Notes: a model not told the origin generated them from the sequence alone. Positions 8,401-17,994 are shown, numbered from the stretch's first letter. The stretch is DNA of 64,000 nucleotides from Fibrella arboris (GCF_041321095.1 NZ_JBGGWE010000008.1:225769-289768), one strand, 5' to 3'. Translations and numbers: made by a program.

Positions 8401-10555
8401 TTGTTTTCAGGTTCACCTTCGTATCCAGATTCAGCCGCACATTGGGGTCATTGATCCCGCCCTGCAGCGTCAGTACCCCATTGACGAGCGAGCCATTGAC
8501 GTCGGCATTTTTGTAGGAATACCCATTGAGGCCAGCTTCGGTAACCACCGCCCTGAAATTCGTCTGCATGGTGGCCGGGTCAATACCACGCCCGTTTACG
8601 GCAGCCTGGGCGGTGATCGTACCAAACTGGGCCGGATTCATCAGCCACTTGCCCGCTTCGAACTTCGTCAGCACGGCCTTGCCGGCATACGCCTGATTGG
8701 TGCCCGCGTAGAAGTTACGGAGTGTTCCGTCGAACGAAGCAGTTCCCCAATTGGTGGCCAGTTTGGCGTTGGTAGCCAGGTTGTTGAGCGTGCCGCGAAT
8801 TTTTCCGGTCAGCGTAAGCTGCGGTGCCAGCGCCAACGAGTCGGGCAACGTACCTGGGGGCACCAGTTTACGAATGTCGGCGCGGTTGGTTCTGGCCTCG
8901 TTGAGGGTCAAGTCCAGACCGAGCCGATCGGGGGTGGTCACATTCGTAAGCCGGCCACTGGCTTTCAGCACCGTTCCTGAGAACATAGCGAATTCCGCTT
9001 TGGGAATGCGTAGGTCGGCGAGTGTGCCGCGTAGCTGGGCGTCAGCCCGCACGACCTCGTTCCGGTTGCCTGCCAGGGGAGGGGTGTCGGCCAGGAAAGG
9101 GGCCAGCTGCAGCATATCGGCAAAGGCCAGCTTACTCTGCCGCAGGTTCAGCACCACCTTCACCCGATTCAGGTTTTTTCCTTCCGTTGCCCGGGTCAGC
9201 TGGCCAAGTGAGTCATACCGAAGTTCGAGTCGGTCGCGCAGCAGGGTACTGGGTGTACGGATGAAGAGGTTGGTGAGCAGGGTTGCTTTTTCACCGTAAA
9301 GCAGGTCGACGTCGAAATGTTGCAGTACGAACCCGCTTTTATCCCTGAACTTACCTTGCCGGATCTGCCCCGAAATACGATCCGGACTGTAGAGCAAATT
9401 CCGCCCTTCAATGCCGAGTTGGGTTAGGTCAAGGTGCCCGTAGTCGAGCCCGCGTGGCTGCCGGGGCTGCGTTTCATCATTGAACCGGATGCGGTTGTTG
9501 GAAAATTTTACCGAACCGACGCGGGCAGTCCAGCCTGCCGACTGTGCGGCTTCGGCCTGTTCCTGCGCCTTGACCGTCGCTTTGACAGCCGGATCGGTCT
9601 GCTGAATAGCCGCCACCGCATCGGGCGATCGGCCCGCTTGCTGGGTACGTTGCGGCTTCAGCAGGCTGGCCGTAATGTCGGCGTTGGCCATCGCCAGTGA
9701 CCGGATACCAATTTTTTCGCCATTGAGGTGAAAATAATCGCTCTCCATGGCCAGTTTGTCCACCTTTCCGGTTGTGGCAAAGTCGGCAGTTTCAACGCGG
9801 ACGTCCCATAAGGCGCGCGTCATTTGCCAGTTGCCCAGGCCCAGCGTCAGGGTATCGCCCGGTTTCGACGGGGTGGATGGCGTAGGAATACCGTTGTAGA
9901 TCCGACTCTTCACGCTCAGTCCATCGGCCGAAACGTTGCCAATAAGGTAGCGGGATCGGGCCACGTTCACCTCATTGAAGTTGACGCGCAGGCTGTCTAC
10001 GTAGGCATTAACATTCGCCCCGGCTACATCGTCTTCGTAGCGGATGAGGGTCTTGCGCAGCGTCACACCCGACAGGCTGATGTCGAGCGGTGTAGCGGTG
10101 GTGTCGGGCGGCGGGGCAATTTTCGTGGCCAGGCTGGCCGTATCGGGTTGCGCCGTATTGAAGGCGTCGAGGATGTAATTAAAATTAAATGAAGTGTCTG
10201 GTAATGTGCGGGTTACGTGTATGCTGACCTGCTCAAGTTCGATCTGGTTCAGTGTGATTTTATTCTGTAACAACGCCATCATATCGACATCGACGCGCAT
10301 TCGTTTGCCAAGCAGCAGCGTGTCGCCCTGGGGCGTTTTGAAAAATACATCCTCCAGTTCAATCCAGTCGGGGATATGGTAGCTGATTCGACCGATACGA
10401 AAGGGCGATTTGATTTTTTTGCCCAGGTAGCTGTTGACCTGCTGCGTCACAAAGCTCTGGCCCCAGGATGTTGTTGCGATGACCGTGACAAAGCCAGCGA
10501 CCAACAGCACGAGAGCCAGAATAACCAGACCAGTTGTTACCAAAAATCGTTTCAC
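5420..10555 (-). CDS. tamB: TamB (DUF490) inner-membrane translocation/assembly protein
   Basis: 1711 residues, within the normal TamB range. An N-terminal membrane anchor (about residues 4-28) is followed by very long repetitive beta-strand-rich sequence that should form the TamB/AsmA-like hydrophobic groove spanning the periplasm. The C-terminal DUF490 domain covers about the last 350 residues. Family features include the N-terminal GRISYHIPDWIELEDVFF segment, which resembles AsmA-type openings, and the C-terminal NLNLTAIYEARTTSDALI region. The partner tamL follows in the same orientation. The protein is expected to transport lipids and/or help insert outer-membrane proteins. The last residues are a charged tail (RRRKEEEIE). 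Confidence 0.9.
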   Translation of the reverse strand: MKRFLVTTGLVILALVLLVAGFVTVIATTSWGQSFVTQQVNSYLGKKIKSPFRIGRISYHIPDWIELEDVFFKTPQGDTLLLGKRMRVDVDMMALLQNKITLNQIELEQVSIHVTRTLPDTSFNFNYILDAFNTAQPDTASLATKIAPPPDTTATPLDISLSGVTLRKTLIRYEDDVAGANVNAYVDSLRVNFNEVNVARSRYLIGNVSADGLSVKSRIYNGIPTPSTPSKPGDTLTLGLGNWQMTRALWDVRVETADFATTGKVDKLAMESDYFHLNGEKIGIRSLAMANADITASLLKPQRTQQAGRSPDAVAAIQQTDPAVKATVKAQEQAEAAQSAGWTARVGSVKFSNNRIRFNDETQPRQPRGLDYGHLDLTQLGIEGRNLLYSPDRISGQIRQGKFRDKSGFVLQHFDVDLLYGEKATLLTNLFIRTPSTLLRDRLELRYDSLGQLTRATEGKNLNRVKVVLNLRQSKLAFADMLQLAPFLADTPPLAGNRNEVVRADAQLRGTLADLRIPKAEFAMFSGTVLKASGRLTNVTTPDRLGLDLTLNEARTNRADIRKLVPPGTLPDSLALAPQLTLTGKIRGTLNNLATNAKLATNWGTASFDGTLRNFYAGTNQAYAGKAVLTKFEAGKWLMNPAQFGTITAQAAVNGRGIDPATMQTNFRAVVTEAGLNGYSYKNADVNGSLVNGVLTLQGGINDPNVRLNLDTKVNLKTTYPAIAGDINIQELNLDKLKLYADPLSIKGNIRLAMTSTDPARPAGTVYANDAVVQLKGKTYPIDTLYLKAGTQAPNRKTLILGLPFGQLALSGQFEYTQLYDIVASEIGKYLKLPGLAYKAVQPPYSFYINGQVRQHPLLQAFVPALRKLEPVSLDAYLDNSRDTTFAATIKTGLVDYDTIVVNGSSLGLLAYNNQLSVAGQVNSLQTNSLKIGLTQLSGSAANNRFSFSVVNKDSVNKDRYGLAGLVSLMGDSYRLQVGQRGLLTNYRTWTSDTTGYLQYGPNGVLAQNFLLRQGSQTISVNSVNPVPNGPLRVEARNVSLSDLSSLANQDTTLVGGTLNSTVVVRDYLSPPNGTPLSFTGNLKVDSLQVMQKPIGTLTGDFANASGGRIGVNVTLLSATNDAKVSGYYDPTNPKEQLDFYLKLNKLDAKTIEAFSFGELRRAKGQLRGETDIQGSTSNPRLNGGISFDSVAFNIKQLNATYRIDQERIRLSGQTLTFTDFNLRDTLGRTLTTDGKVELSNIPDVSYDLRVRAQNFLALNAARKDNDFFYGKAAISANLHIVGKGGTPAVTGSVKLEDGSQVTTVLPSDEASLNDARQSVTFINHNDTLALSKYLRPRPDTVLAPLQFDQLNNSTINLTLEADDKSEITIIVDELNGDNLKARGNANLAVSVSPSGQVSVLGRYEVTEGRYSLTYQVLQREFELQKGGYINFTGDPLKADLNLTAIYEARTTSDALISSESTNATQPTTKVNLPYNVALTLSGNLAAPTITFDIIAPRETLSRLGSASDLVSQKLASLREDQNQLNKQVFGLLILGNFIAETSGNSSSEFNVGNTAEGLARSSVSKIISQQLQQFASGLIKGVDLDVGLNSRSGTAETGGTAGSNRTDLNIGLSRSFLQGRLTVSVGKNFLVDGSQDVKAAQNNNAVFDNLNLNYNLTRDGRYALRAYRRSNTERTILEGFVIETGVGFVITVDFNTLAELVRRRKEEEIE

Positions 10556-10706
10556 GAAGTGCGTAGAGTGAGTGAAGAATCCCTTCCGTAGTAACGCGAA
10601 AAAGGGGAAGGGTGTTATTTAAAGAGTAGTTTGGGGAACCAAGCGAGTGGGTGATGGCGGGTTCAGGACGGCTATACCCAGCCTGAGCTCGATGACCCGA
10701 TCCAAA

Positions 10707-13196
10707 CTAGTCGTCGTCTTCCTCCTCGTCGATCTTACCTGCTTTCACGAAAGCGCCCCGGCGGGGGGCGGGCATGACGCTGTGCTGACCGCGAACGGTC
10801 TGCCAAACGATTTCACTGAAAATCAGGTCATCGATCTCATCGGGACGGGTGAGATTGAACAGCGACGAGCGTTTTGAGTTTGTGTTTATCGCTACGTTTT
10901 TCTGATTCAGATCAATGCCGGCTGCACGGGCCGTATACGAAGCCGGATTCGCTTTTTTGTCGAAGCAACGCCACATTGGTGTCGCGGCGGCGTCGTACTG
11001 ACTCATGGGTTTCAGTCCCAGGATCAGCTCGATGGTTCGCAGCATACCGGAGGTAGAATACATCGTGTGATCGACGAAGCCACGCTTTACATACCCACCC
11101 GCGACGAAAGCGATAGACCGGTGTGCATCTACGTGGTCGGGGCCATTTTGGGCATCATCTTCCAGAATAAAAACAACGGATTCTTTCCAGATCGGGCTTT
11201 TCGAGAGATGCTCTACAAATTTACCGACAGCCAGATCGTTGTCGGCTACAGCAGCGTCGGGCGTCGGTAAACCAATTCTGGCCCCCGACGTGTGGTCATT
11301 GCCAAACCGGACCGTGTTGAACCTGGGTACGTTCCCGGCAGCCACCAGCGCGTCGAAATCGGCTTCCCAGGCGGCCTCCCGCTTGGTGTCCATATAGCCC
11401 AGGTTATAGCCTTTAAAGGTCGGGCAGAAATGGTTGTCGAGCGTCTGTATGTTTGGCTTTTCATCATCGGCAAACCAGCCGTAGCTCCGGTACGAAAGGC
11501 CCGCCCGTTGGCAATGGTCCCAGATAAAGCCATCGCGGGGATGGGCAATTTCTTTCTGCCCTTCATAATCGTAGGTGCCCCCCCGGCCGCCATAGCTGGT
11601 GACCCAGGTCTTCTCCACATAGTCGTTCGCGTAGGCGGCTGACGACCAGTTGTGCCCGTCGGCGCTGACCTCCGCATCGACGTAGAAATTATCGAGCAGA
11701 ACGAATTCCTTTGCCAGCGCGTGCTGATTTGGCGTCACTTTCTGGGGGAAGAGACAGAGCGACGCGTCGCCATTGCCTTCCGTCATATCGCCCAGAATCT
11801 GGTCGTACGTCCGGTTTTCTTTGATGATATAAAATACATATTTGATCGGCGATCGCGGGCCGCCCACCCGCATGGGAATCGGGTTACCCGTTTCGCCTTC
11901 GGTTTGTAGCTCCTTGCGCTTGGTGTAGGGCGTATTGGCGTAAACGAGTCGGGAGTAAGCCGCCAGTATGTCTGGTTCCGGTACGTCAATCATCGACAGG
12001 GTGCCTTTGAACAGGCCGGCGATGTATTGCACCGGCCCTGGGTTGGCCTGTGGATTGGGGCCAACCTGCTGCGGGGTGCGTGTTCTGACCGGATTAGGCC
12101 CTTTGGGGTTGGCCTTCGATGAAAACCCTTTTCCGTTGGTAACGAACAACGTGGACCCAATCACCTTGACGGCCGTTGGGTACCAGCCCGTTGGAATAAA
12201 CCCGCTGGAGAGGCTATGCCCCATGCGCGACACGTCGAAGACGGCCAGGCAGTTGTTGTCGGCATTGGCGATGTACAGCGTGTTCTCATCGTCACTCAGG
12301 GCGAGGCCATTGGGCGTGGTGCCCACCGGTGCATCGGGGAAGAGCGAAGCCGTGAGGGTTTCGATTACCTGCCGACGCGCCACGTCGATCAATGCCACCG
12401 TATTATCGTTACCATTGGCAACGAATAAGTACTTGCCATCGTGGGTGAGCAGTAAATCGTTGGGGTTTTTGTTGGTCGCTACCTTCGCCACGATCTGCAG
12501 CGTGTTTACATCGATGATCGCTACACCTGAGCCACCCCAGAGCGATACGTACAATTCATTCCTGCTGGGCGACAGTAGGCAGGTGTAGGCCGCCGACCCA
12601 ATAGTAATTCTGCGAACCACCCGTCGATTTTTGGTATCGGCGACATAGAGCGAACTATCTTCTTTGGTAACTACGTAAAGGCGATCTTTCGAACTGTCGA
12701 CACACAGGCCTGTAGGTGAAATCTTTACGGGCCAGGGTTTCCCCAGCAAAATTGGCTCGTCGGAAACAAGCTGCTGATTGTCAATACGGTACGTCAGAAT
12801 CTTGTTGTCGTTTCCTCCCGACGCGTAGAGCGTTGTCTCGTCGTCGCTGAAAGCCAGCCCAACATATGCTTTGCCAACCCGGGCGGTATCCACGATTTTC
12901 CGGGTGTTCACGTCAACGAGCGTAATGCTCTGGGTGCTCTGCCCGTTGTTGGTGATGGCCATCAACTTTTTTGACGCTGAAACGACCATCGTCAACGGCA
13001 GGTCGTCGAGGTCGAGGCTGTTGCCGGGCGGCGTGAGCGACCAGCCATTGGGCAGGTTGATGCGTTTGGCCGCCAGGTTTTTGTAAACTGCTGCAGCTTC
13101 ACCAGACTGGCCCGACCCGCTGTTGGGCTGGCAGGCGGTCAGGAATGACAGGAACAGGATACCTATTCCGAGGAAAAGAGTTGACTGTGTTTTCAT
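10707..13196 (-). CDS. YVTN beta-propeller / phosphoesterase fusion lipoprotein
   Basis: 829 residues. It has a lipoprotein signal (lipobox LTAC, Cys22). Residues about 60-380 form a YncE/YVTN-type propeller with recurring units such as VLVVDVNTRKI-like strands ending in N-x-P-N-D. Residues about 450-800 match the phosphoesterase/alkaline-phosphatase-like family (PF04185), with IKENRTYDQILGDM, DNFYVDAEVSADGHNWS and EDDAQNGPDHVDAHR as metal-binding blocks. Such 'bifunctional YncE/alkaline phosphatase' proteins are common in environmental Bacteroidota; a surface or periplasmic role in phosphate release is plausible but not shown. The C-terminus is strongly acidic (EEEDDD). It is a single gene, 151 bases upstream of tamB on the same strand. 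Confidence 0.85.
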   Translation of the reverse strand: MKTQSTLFLGIGILFLSFLTACQPNSGSGQSGEAAAVYKNLAAKRINLPNGWSLTPPGNSLDLDDLPLTMVVSASKKLMAITNNGQSTQSITLVDVNTRKIVDTARVGKAYVGLAFSDDETTLYASGGNDNKILTYRIDNQQLVSDEPILLGKPWPVKISPTGLCVDSSKDRLYVVTKEDSSLYVADTKNRRVVRRITIGSAAYTCLLSPSRNELYVSLWGGSGVAIIDVNTLQIVAKVATNKNPNDLLLTHDGKYLFVANGNDNTVALIDVARRQVIETLTASLFPDAPVGTTPNGLALSDDENTLYIANADNNCLAVFDVSRMGHSLSSGFIPTGWYPTAVKVIGSTLFVTNGKGFSSKANPKGPNPVRTRTPQQVGPNPQANPGPVQYIAGLFKGTLSMIDVPEPDILAAYSRLVYANTPYTKRKELQTEGETGNPIPMRVGGPRSPIKYVFYIIKENRTYDQILGDMTEGNGDASLCLFPQKVTPNQHALAKEFVLLDNFYVDAEVSADGHNWSSAAYANDYVEKTWVTSYGGRGGTYDYEGQKEIAHPRDGFIWDHCQRAGLSYRSYGWFADDEKPNIQTLDNHFCPTFKGYNLGYMDTKREAAWEADFDALVAAGNVPRFNTVRFGNDHTSGARIGLPTPDAAVADNDLAVGKFVEHLSKSPIWKESVVFILEDDAQNGPDHVDAHRSIAFVAGGYVKRGFVDHTMYSTSGMLRTIELILGLKPMSQYDAAATPMWRCFDKKANPASYTARAAGIDLNQKNVAINTNSKRSSLFNLTRPDEIDDLIFSEIVWQTVRGQHSVMPAPRRGAFVKAGKIDEEEDDD

Positions 13197-13277
13197 GGAA
13201 GGGTTGCCGTGGCAGAAGCGGTGGCCTGATAGTAATTCCGATCGCTTAATTCACCAATTCGCAGCTTGCAGGCCCAG

Positions 13278-14480
13278 TTACCCGATTGGCCAGGCCAGCG
13301 CCATTGTACCGGCGGGAAAGTCGGTGCTGTGGGCAGGAAGTTCCAGGAACGCGTCGGCATTGGTCAGGTTTGTGAAATCACCAGAACCACTTCCCGGAAG
13401 CGGGTGTGCCAGTAAAAGGCCGTCTTGGGTTGCTTCCAGACCGGCAGGGATAAAATAGGTAAGCGCTGGTTTAAACGTGACCGATTGGGCCAGTTCCACG
13501 TAGAGGGGCGGGTCGAGCGGAAAGCCCATCGCCGTTTGCAGGTAGGGCCGTACGTAGCGGTAGAAACACATCGTGGTCGACACTGGATTTCCCGGTAACG
13601 CGAAGACAATGCGCTGGTGGTCATCGCTGCTACCAAACCAGAGTGGACGACCGGGCCGCTGCTCTACCTTGTGAAAATGACAGCGGATGCCCAGGGCACC
13701 CAACACGTCGGGAACGAAATCTGCTTTGCCAGCCGACACGCCACCGGTCATCACCAGCACATTATGGGTTGCCAGCAGGGTCGAGAGCCCGGCCGTAATT
13801 GTGGCCACATCGTCGGGGAATTTATGCACCGATGCGTCAAGGCCCATCTCCCGGAGGGCGGCCTGCAACATATACGCGTTCGACTGCCGAATCTGGTGGG
13901 GCAGGGGCGTCTGGTGCGTGTCGACCAGTTCGTCGCCGGTTGAAATCACGGCCACCCGAGGCCGTTGCAACACCGCGATGGAAGTCTGGCCTACCGACGC
14001 GACCACGGCCAGCTCAACCGGTCGAAGCAGGGTGCCCGCTGGTAACAGCACGTCGAAGGTGCGTTGATCGGTGCCCTGTTTATGCACATGCTGGCCCCGC
14101 GTCATGTCGCCTGGAACAGTCAACGTGGCCATGCCATCCGTGATCGACAGATCTTCGTACCGGATCACCGTGTCGGCGCCAGCAGGAAGTATGGAACCCG
14201 TCATTACCTCAATACAACCTTTAGGGTCGGAGAGAGGCTGCACCGGTTCTCCCGCCCGCTGAATAGCCAGTATCGGGTACGTTTTCTGGCCACTCGTCAG
14301 GGAATCGAACCGGAGGGCGATACCATCCATTGCCACCCGGTCGAAGGGCGGAAAGTCGCGGTCGGCCAGGATCGTTTCGACAAGCACTCGACCACATGCC
14401 TCGGTAAATGGCACCGTTTCGGTAGAGAGCGTCAGGCCATGATCGGCAAGAAGTTGGTCGGCGTCAGCGACAGTCAGCAT
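13278..14480 (-). CDS. moeA: Molybdopterin molybdotransferase MoeA
   Basis: 400 residues, full length. MoeA inserts molybdate into adenylylated molybdopterin to complete the molybdenum cofactor in the cytosol. Visible motifs are MDGIALR (51-57), the MPT-binding GDELVD (182-187), GGVSAGKADFV (246-256), VEQRPGRPLWFG (272-283) and ALPGNPVS (294-301), plus a C-terminal MoeA_C segment. No other Mo-cofactor gene is adjacent. The likely users in this window are the nitrate reductase at 26203-29775 and whatever enzyme the XdhC protein at 18032-19159 serves. It starts 217 bases upstream of nothing co-oriented except the YihY gene end, so it may be monocistronic. Confidence 0.95.
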   Translation of the reverse strand: MLTVADADQLLADHGLTLSTETVPFTEACGRVLVETILADRDFPPFDRVAMDGIALRFDSLTSGQKTYPILAIQRAGEPVQPLSDPKGCIEVMTGSILPAGADTVIRYEDLSITDGMATLTVPGDMTRGQHVHKQGTDQRTFDVLLPAGTLLRPVELAVVASVGQTSIAVLQRPRVAVISTGDELVDTHQTPLPHQIRQSNAYMLQAALREMGLDASVHKFPDDVATITAGLSTLLATHNVLVMTGGVSAGKADFVPDVLGALGIRCHFHKVEQRPGRPLWFGSSDDHQRIVFALPGNPVSTTMCFYRYVRPYLQTAMGFPLDPPLYVELAQSVTFKPALTYFIPAGLEATQDGLLLAHPLPGSGSGDFTNLTNADAFLELPAHSTDFPAGTMALAWPIG

Positions 14481-14697
14481 AGAAAATCAGTTGATAACGG
14501 GCAAAAATAGGGTACTCGCCCGGAATGTGGCGTACATAGATGAAGGGGAGTAGATGGATTGTCTCAGATTGTTGATTTTAACAGGCGTCACGCTGCTCCC
14601 GTGCTGCTCCCGTGTGAGAGCCGTTTTAAGCCAACCCGCTGCGTCCGGCCAGTTAACCCGCCTGATCCGTGTACCCTACTCCAAGGAGCCAGTCCGC

Positions 14698-15606
14698 TCA
14701 GCTGGGCGAAGGTCTCTCCACTTCGGTGATCTGATAACCAACGGCGTTGCTGGTCGGCACGGCGTCGAGTTCAGCCCAGAGCGCATATTGCCGGGTGAAG
14801 GAAGCGCCAAAGTAAAAAATGAGCGAGCAGTAAAAAACCAGCAGCAGCACCAGTGTGATAGACCCTGATCGGCCGTGCACTTCCTGCATCTGCTGGTCGG
14901 TCAACAGCACTGCCAGTAGTTCCTCGCCCAGTGAGAACAGCAAGGCCGTAACAAACGCCCCCACCCCAATGGCCCGCCAGCTGATCTGAATATCGGGTAA
15001 AAATTTAAACAGGAGTATAAACCAGCCCGTCAACGTACCCACCGAGATCAGCTGCCGGGTTAGTTCAATGAACAGCAGGTACGTTGTGCCCACGTTGGAA
15101 CTGGCCGCCGGTGTAAGTAGCCGACTGCTGGTTAAGGAAGCCGTGAAGAGCAGACCGGACGCAACAATGATGGCTAGTGCACTGACCCGGTTCCGAACAA
15201 ACCGGCCACGTGGTGCGCCGGCTTTCACTTTCACATTCCACAGTTGGTTCAACGAATTTTTGATAACCTCAAACAGCGTTGTCGAGGCGATGAGCAGAAT
15301 GAACAGGTTGACGATCATGAGCCAGCCGTCGGTTTTCTGGGGTTGAAGGTGCCGGGAAATATCCTGCAATTGCCGGGCGCCCCGAGGCCCGAACAGATCG
15401 GCCAGGTGCCGGAACAGCCGACTGCTCACGGCCGGCTCATAATCGTTGAACAACAGGCTTACCACCTGGCTGACAATGATGACTATGGGCGGCAGGGCAA
15501 AAAAAGCAAAAAAAGCAGTGGCCCCGGCCATACGGATAGGGTCGTTGGTTTTCAGATTGGCGAACGCCGGCCGGAACAGGGCCAGAAAAGAAACAAGTTT
15601 GCTCAA
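14698..15606 (-). CDS. YihY/BrkB family inner-membrane protein
   Basis: 302 residues with about six hydrophobic helices and the family hallmarks: AGATAFFAFFALPPIVIIV in the first helix region, STTLFEVIKNSLNQLWNVK near residue 110, and SWRAIGVGAFVTALLFSLGE near residue 215. The family (PF03631, formerly 'ribonuclease BN' by mistake) is of uncertain function, possibly transport or envelope stress. It is co-oriented with moeA, 217 bases apart, with no clear functional link. The ATG at 15606 gives a charged N-terminus followed by the first helix. Confidence 0.88.
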   Translation of the reverse strand: MSKLVSFLALFRPAFANLKTNDPIRMAGATAFFAFFALPPIVIIVSQVVSLLFNDYEPAVSSRLFRHLADLFGPRGARQLQDISRHLQPQKTDGWLMIVNLFILLIASTTLFEVIKNSLNQLWNVKVKAGAPRGRFVRNRVSALAIIVASGLLFTASLTSSRLLTPAASSNVGTTYLLFIELTRQLISVGTLTGWFILLFKFLPDIQISWRAIGVGAFVTALLFSLGEELLAVLLTDQQMQEVHGRSGSITLVLLLVFYCSLIFYFGASFTRQYALWAELDAVPTSNAVGYQITEVERPSPS

Positions 15607-15783
15607 TGGACCGGTCTTTTACACCTGGTTAACGGCTTGATCAGCTGATAGGTTTAGCGAAAGAAGCGAGTTGGGCAACGTACCTGGCGTGGCGCTGTGA
15701 GTTTATACCCGTTCACTTAGTAAAAGGGAACAGCTATACCCCGTTCACCGCCACCTTTGCAGGAACCAAAACGAACATCGGTA

Positions 15784-16515
15784 ATGAAGCTGACCAACCA
15801 TAAAATTCTGATCACAGGTGGCGCGTCAGGCATTGGCCTGGGCCTGACCGAACGGTTTATCCAGGAAAACAATACGGTCATTATCTGCGGACGGCGGGAA
15901 GAGGTCTTGAACGAGGTGGCGCAGCGTTTTCCGTCGGTAATTACCCGCGTCTGTGACCTGGCCATAGCGTCGGAACGGGAGGCGCTGTGTCAGTGGATGG
16001 CTGATGAGCACAGCGACCTGACTGTGCTGGTAAACAACGCGGGCATACAACAATGGATGGCAATCTCGGACGCCAATTTTTTCGAGCGGGCGCAACAGGA
16101 GCTACAGGTGAACGTGGAAGCGCCGCTCCACCTGACATCGCTACTGATGAAGCTACCTGCCCTCAAGACAATCCTGAACGTAACATCGGGGCTGGCATTT
16201 GTTCCGCTCGTAAAAGTGCCCGTTTATTCGGCCACCAAAGCGTTCGTTCATTCCTTCACCCTGTCGTTGCGGGCAATGGTGGCCGCTCATGGCATTGAGG
16301 TCATTGAAATCATCCCGCCTGCGCTGAATACAGATCTGGGCGGCAAGGGGCTGCACGACCAGGCGCCACCCGTCAGCCAATTCATCAAGGCAATCTTCGA
16401 TCAGCTGGCGGCGGGCAAAACAGAATTGACCTTCGGGTTCAGCGACGCCATGACGAAAGCTTCGCCGGAGGAGCTACGCATGGCATTTACGCGAATGAAT
16501 GGCCCGCCTCAATGA
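15784..16515 (+). CDS. Short-chain dehydrogenase/reductase (DltE-like)
   Basis: 243 residues. It is a classical SDR: TGGASGIG (11-18) binds NAD(P), NNAG is at 84-87, catalytic Ser is at 135, and Tyr148/Lys152 lie in YSATK. The start at 15784 (MKLTNHKILITGG) places the Rossmann motif at the usual distance; the longer frame from 15757 adds an unlike leader. The C-terminal region (IIPPALNTDLGG, then AGKTELTFGFSDAM) resembles DltE/YdfG-type oxidoreductases annotated in cell-envelope contexts. The substrate is unknown. It is followed after 99 bases by the co-oriented sorbosone-dehydrogenase-like gene. Confidence 0.87.
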   Translation: MKLTNHKILITGGASGIGLGLTERFIQENNTVIICGRREEVLNEVAQRFPSVITRVCDLAIASEREALCQWMADEHSDLTVLVNNAGIQQWMAISDANFFERAQQELQVNVEAPLHLTSLLMKLPALKTILNVTSGLAFVPLVKVPVYSATKAFVHSFTLSLRAMVAAHGIEVIEIIPPALNTDLGGKGLHDQAPPVSQFIKAIFDQLAAGKTELTFGFSDAMTKASPEELRMAFTRMNGPPQ

Positions 16516-16614
16516 GCAGGTACAGGATGGCCTGGCGCGTGGAATGGGTAGCCAGGGTCTGGTTGCCGCCTTTGTTGAGCAGGATAAATCCTGTAAAACC
16601 GATCATCTCAATTC

Positions 16615-17925
16615 ATGAAGGCTATTTTAGGTTCGTTTACTGCGCTGCTGACGGCCACGCTGGTGCTGACCGGTTCGGAAATGGTGGCAACGCATCGGCC
16701 ACCGGCTAAAACGGTACGTATGGGCGTACGATCAATTAACCCTACGGATATAAAACTACCGGCCGGATTCAAGGCAGCCATTGTGGCCGAAGAACTGGGT
16801 GCCGCCCGGCACGTAGTGGTCAGCCAAACCGGCGATATCTACGTAAAGCTCGGCCAGCTAAAAGACGGGAAGGGGATCTATCGGCTACGGGATACCAATA
16901 ACGATGGCCTGATCGACGAGCGAACCGGCTTTGGTGACTACCCCGGCACCGGCATTTTTATTCGGGATGGTTATCTGTACACGTCGTCCAACAACAGCAT
17001 TTTTCGGTATAAGCTCAACGAGAAGCAGGAGGTGATCAGCCCCAACCAGCCCGAAAAGCTGGTGACTGGCCTGCGCGAGAAAGAGCGCGACAAATCGAAG
17101 TCAATTGCGGTTGATAATCAGGGTAATATCTACGTGAATATAGCGTCGGATAATGACCGGTGCCGGGTAGTGGGTACTGGCAAAGGTATGATGCCCTGCC
17201 CGTTGCTCGACTCGGCTGCCGGTATCTGGCAGTTCAAAAGCAATGTGCCCGACCAGCCCTTTTCGAGCGGTGTGCGGTTTGCTACCGGCCTGAAAAACGT
17301 AGTGGGGCTCGACTGGAATGGAAAGACCAATTCACTGTTTGTGATGCAGCATGGCCGGGGTAGTTTCGATGATTTCTATCCGCAGTATTACACGCCGCAG
17401 CAAAGTGCCGAGCTACCCGCCGAGACGATGTATGAACTTCATCGGGGCGATGACGCTGGGTGGCCTTACGTATATTACGATCACATCCAGAAAAAGAAAA
17501 TCCTGGCTCCCGAGTACGGCGGCGATGGTAAAAAAACAGGCACCGCCCAGACCATTGACCCGCTGGCGGCTTTCCCGGCCCACATGGGCCCCAACGGGCT
17601 GCTATTCTACACCGGAACGACCTTCCCGGAGCGTTATCGGAACGGAGCCTTCATTGCGTTTCATGGCCAGTCGCAATCGCTGCACAAAGGGTATCTGGTC
17701 GGGTTTGTTCCGTTCAAAAACGGAAAGCCATCTGGCCCCTGGGAGATCTTTGCCGATAATTTTGCGGGTACCGATCTGGTCAAACCCACAGGACCAGTGC
17801 AGCATCGCCCCTGCGGACTGGCGCAGGGACCAGACGGTTCGTTATATGTGACCGACGACCTGAACGGCACACTATTCAAGATCAGCTACCAGGGAGCAGC
17901 GGTGAAGGCGTCGCGTGCGCGTTGA
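16615..17925 (+). CDS. Exported PQQ-type sugar dehydrogenase (L-sorbosone dehydrogenase-like)
   Basis: 436 residues. The N-terminus has a signal-peptide-like hydrophobic stretch (MKAILGSFTALLTATLVLTG). The rest is a six-bladed propeller of the glucose/sorbosone dehydrogenase family: LPAGFKAAIVAEELG, RDTNNDGLIDE (a calcium-loop-like Asp-rich motif), GLKNVVGLDWN, ELHRGDDAGWPYVYYDH and HRPCGLAQGPDGSLYVTDD. Members oxidise aldoses or aldehydes with PQQ in the periplasm, but many Bacteroidota homologues lack a demonstrated substrate. No PQQ biosynthesis genes are visible here. It ends just before a long hairpin. Confidence 0.82.
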   Translation: MKAILGSFTALLTATLVLTGSEMVATHRPPAKTVRMGVRSINPTDIKLPAGFKAAIVAEELGAARHVVVSQTGDIYVKLGQLKDGKGIYRLRDTNNDGLIDERTGFGDYPGTGIFIRDGYLYTSSNNSIFRYKLNEKQEVISPNQPEKLVTGLREKERDKSKSIAVDNQGNIYVNIASDNDRCRVVGTGKGMMPCPLLDSAAGIWQFKSNVPDQPFSSGVRFATGLKNVVGLDWNGKTNSLFVMQHGRGSFDDFYPQYYTPQQSAELPAETMYELHRGDDAGWPYVYYDHIQKKKILAPEYGGDGKKTGTAQTIDPLAAFPAHMGPNGLLFYTGTTFPERYRNGAFIAFHGQSQSLHKGYLVGFVPFKNGKPSGPWEIFADNFAGTDLVKPTGPVQHRPCGLAQGPDGSLYVTDDLNGTLFKISYQGAAVKASRAR

Positions 17926-17930
17926 AAGGA

Positions 17931-17980
17931 GTATTTTCCTGGTTTGGCTGGCTTGCGGGCTAGCCAAAGCAGGAAAATAG
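17931..17980. terminator. Hairpin after sorbosone-dehydrogenase-like gene
   Basis: An arm of about 22 bases (core TATTTTCCTG-TTTGGCT) pairs with its complement ending at 17980, with two mismatches and a short loop. A T-run (GTTTTTA) follows on the plus strand. It is a good terminator for the upstream plus-strand gene. Confidence 0.8.
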
Positions 17981-17994
17981 TTTTTATGTCCGCT

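Noticed and set aside
14554..14868. Plus-strand frame of 104 residues
   Set aside because: It overlaps the 3' end of the YihY gene on the other strand and shows no domain pattern.
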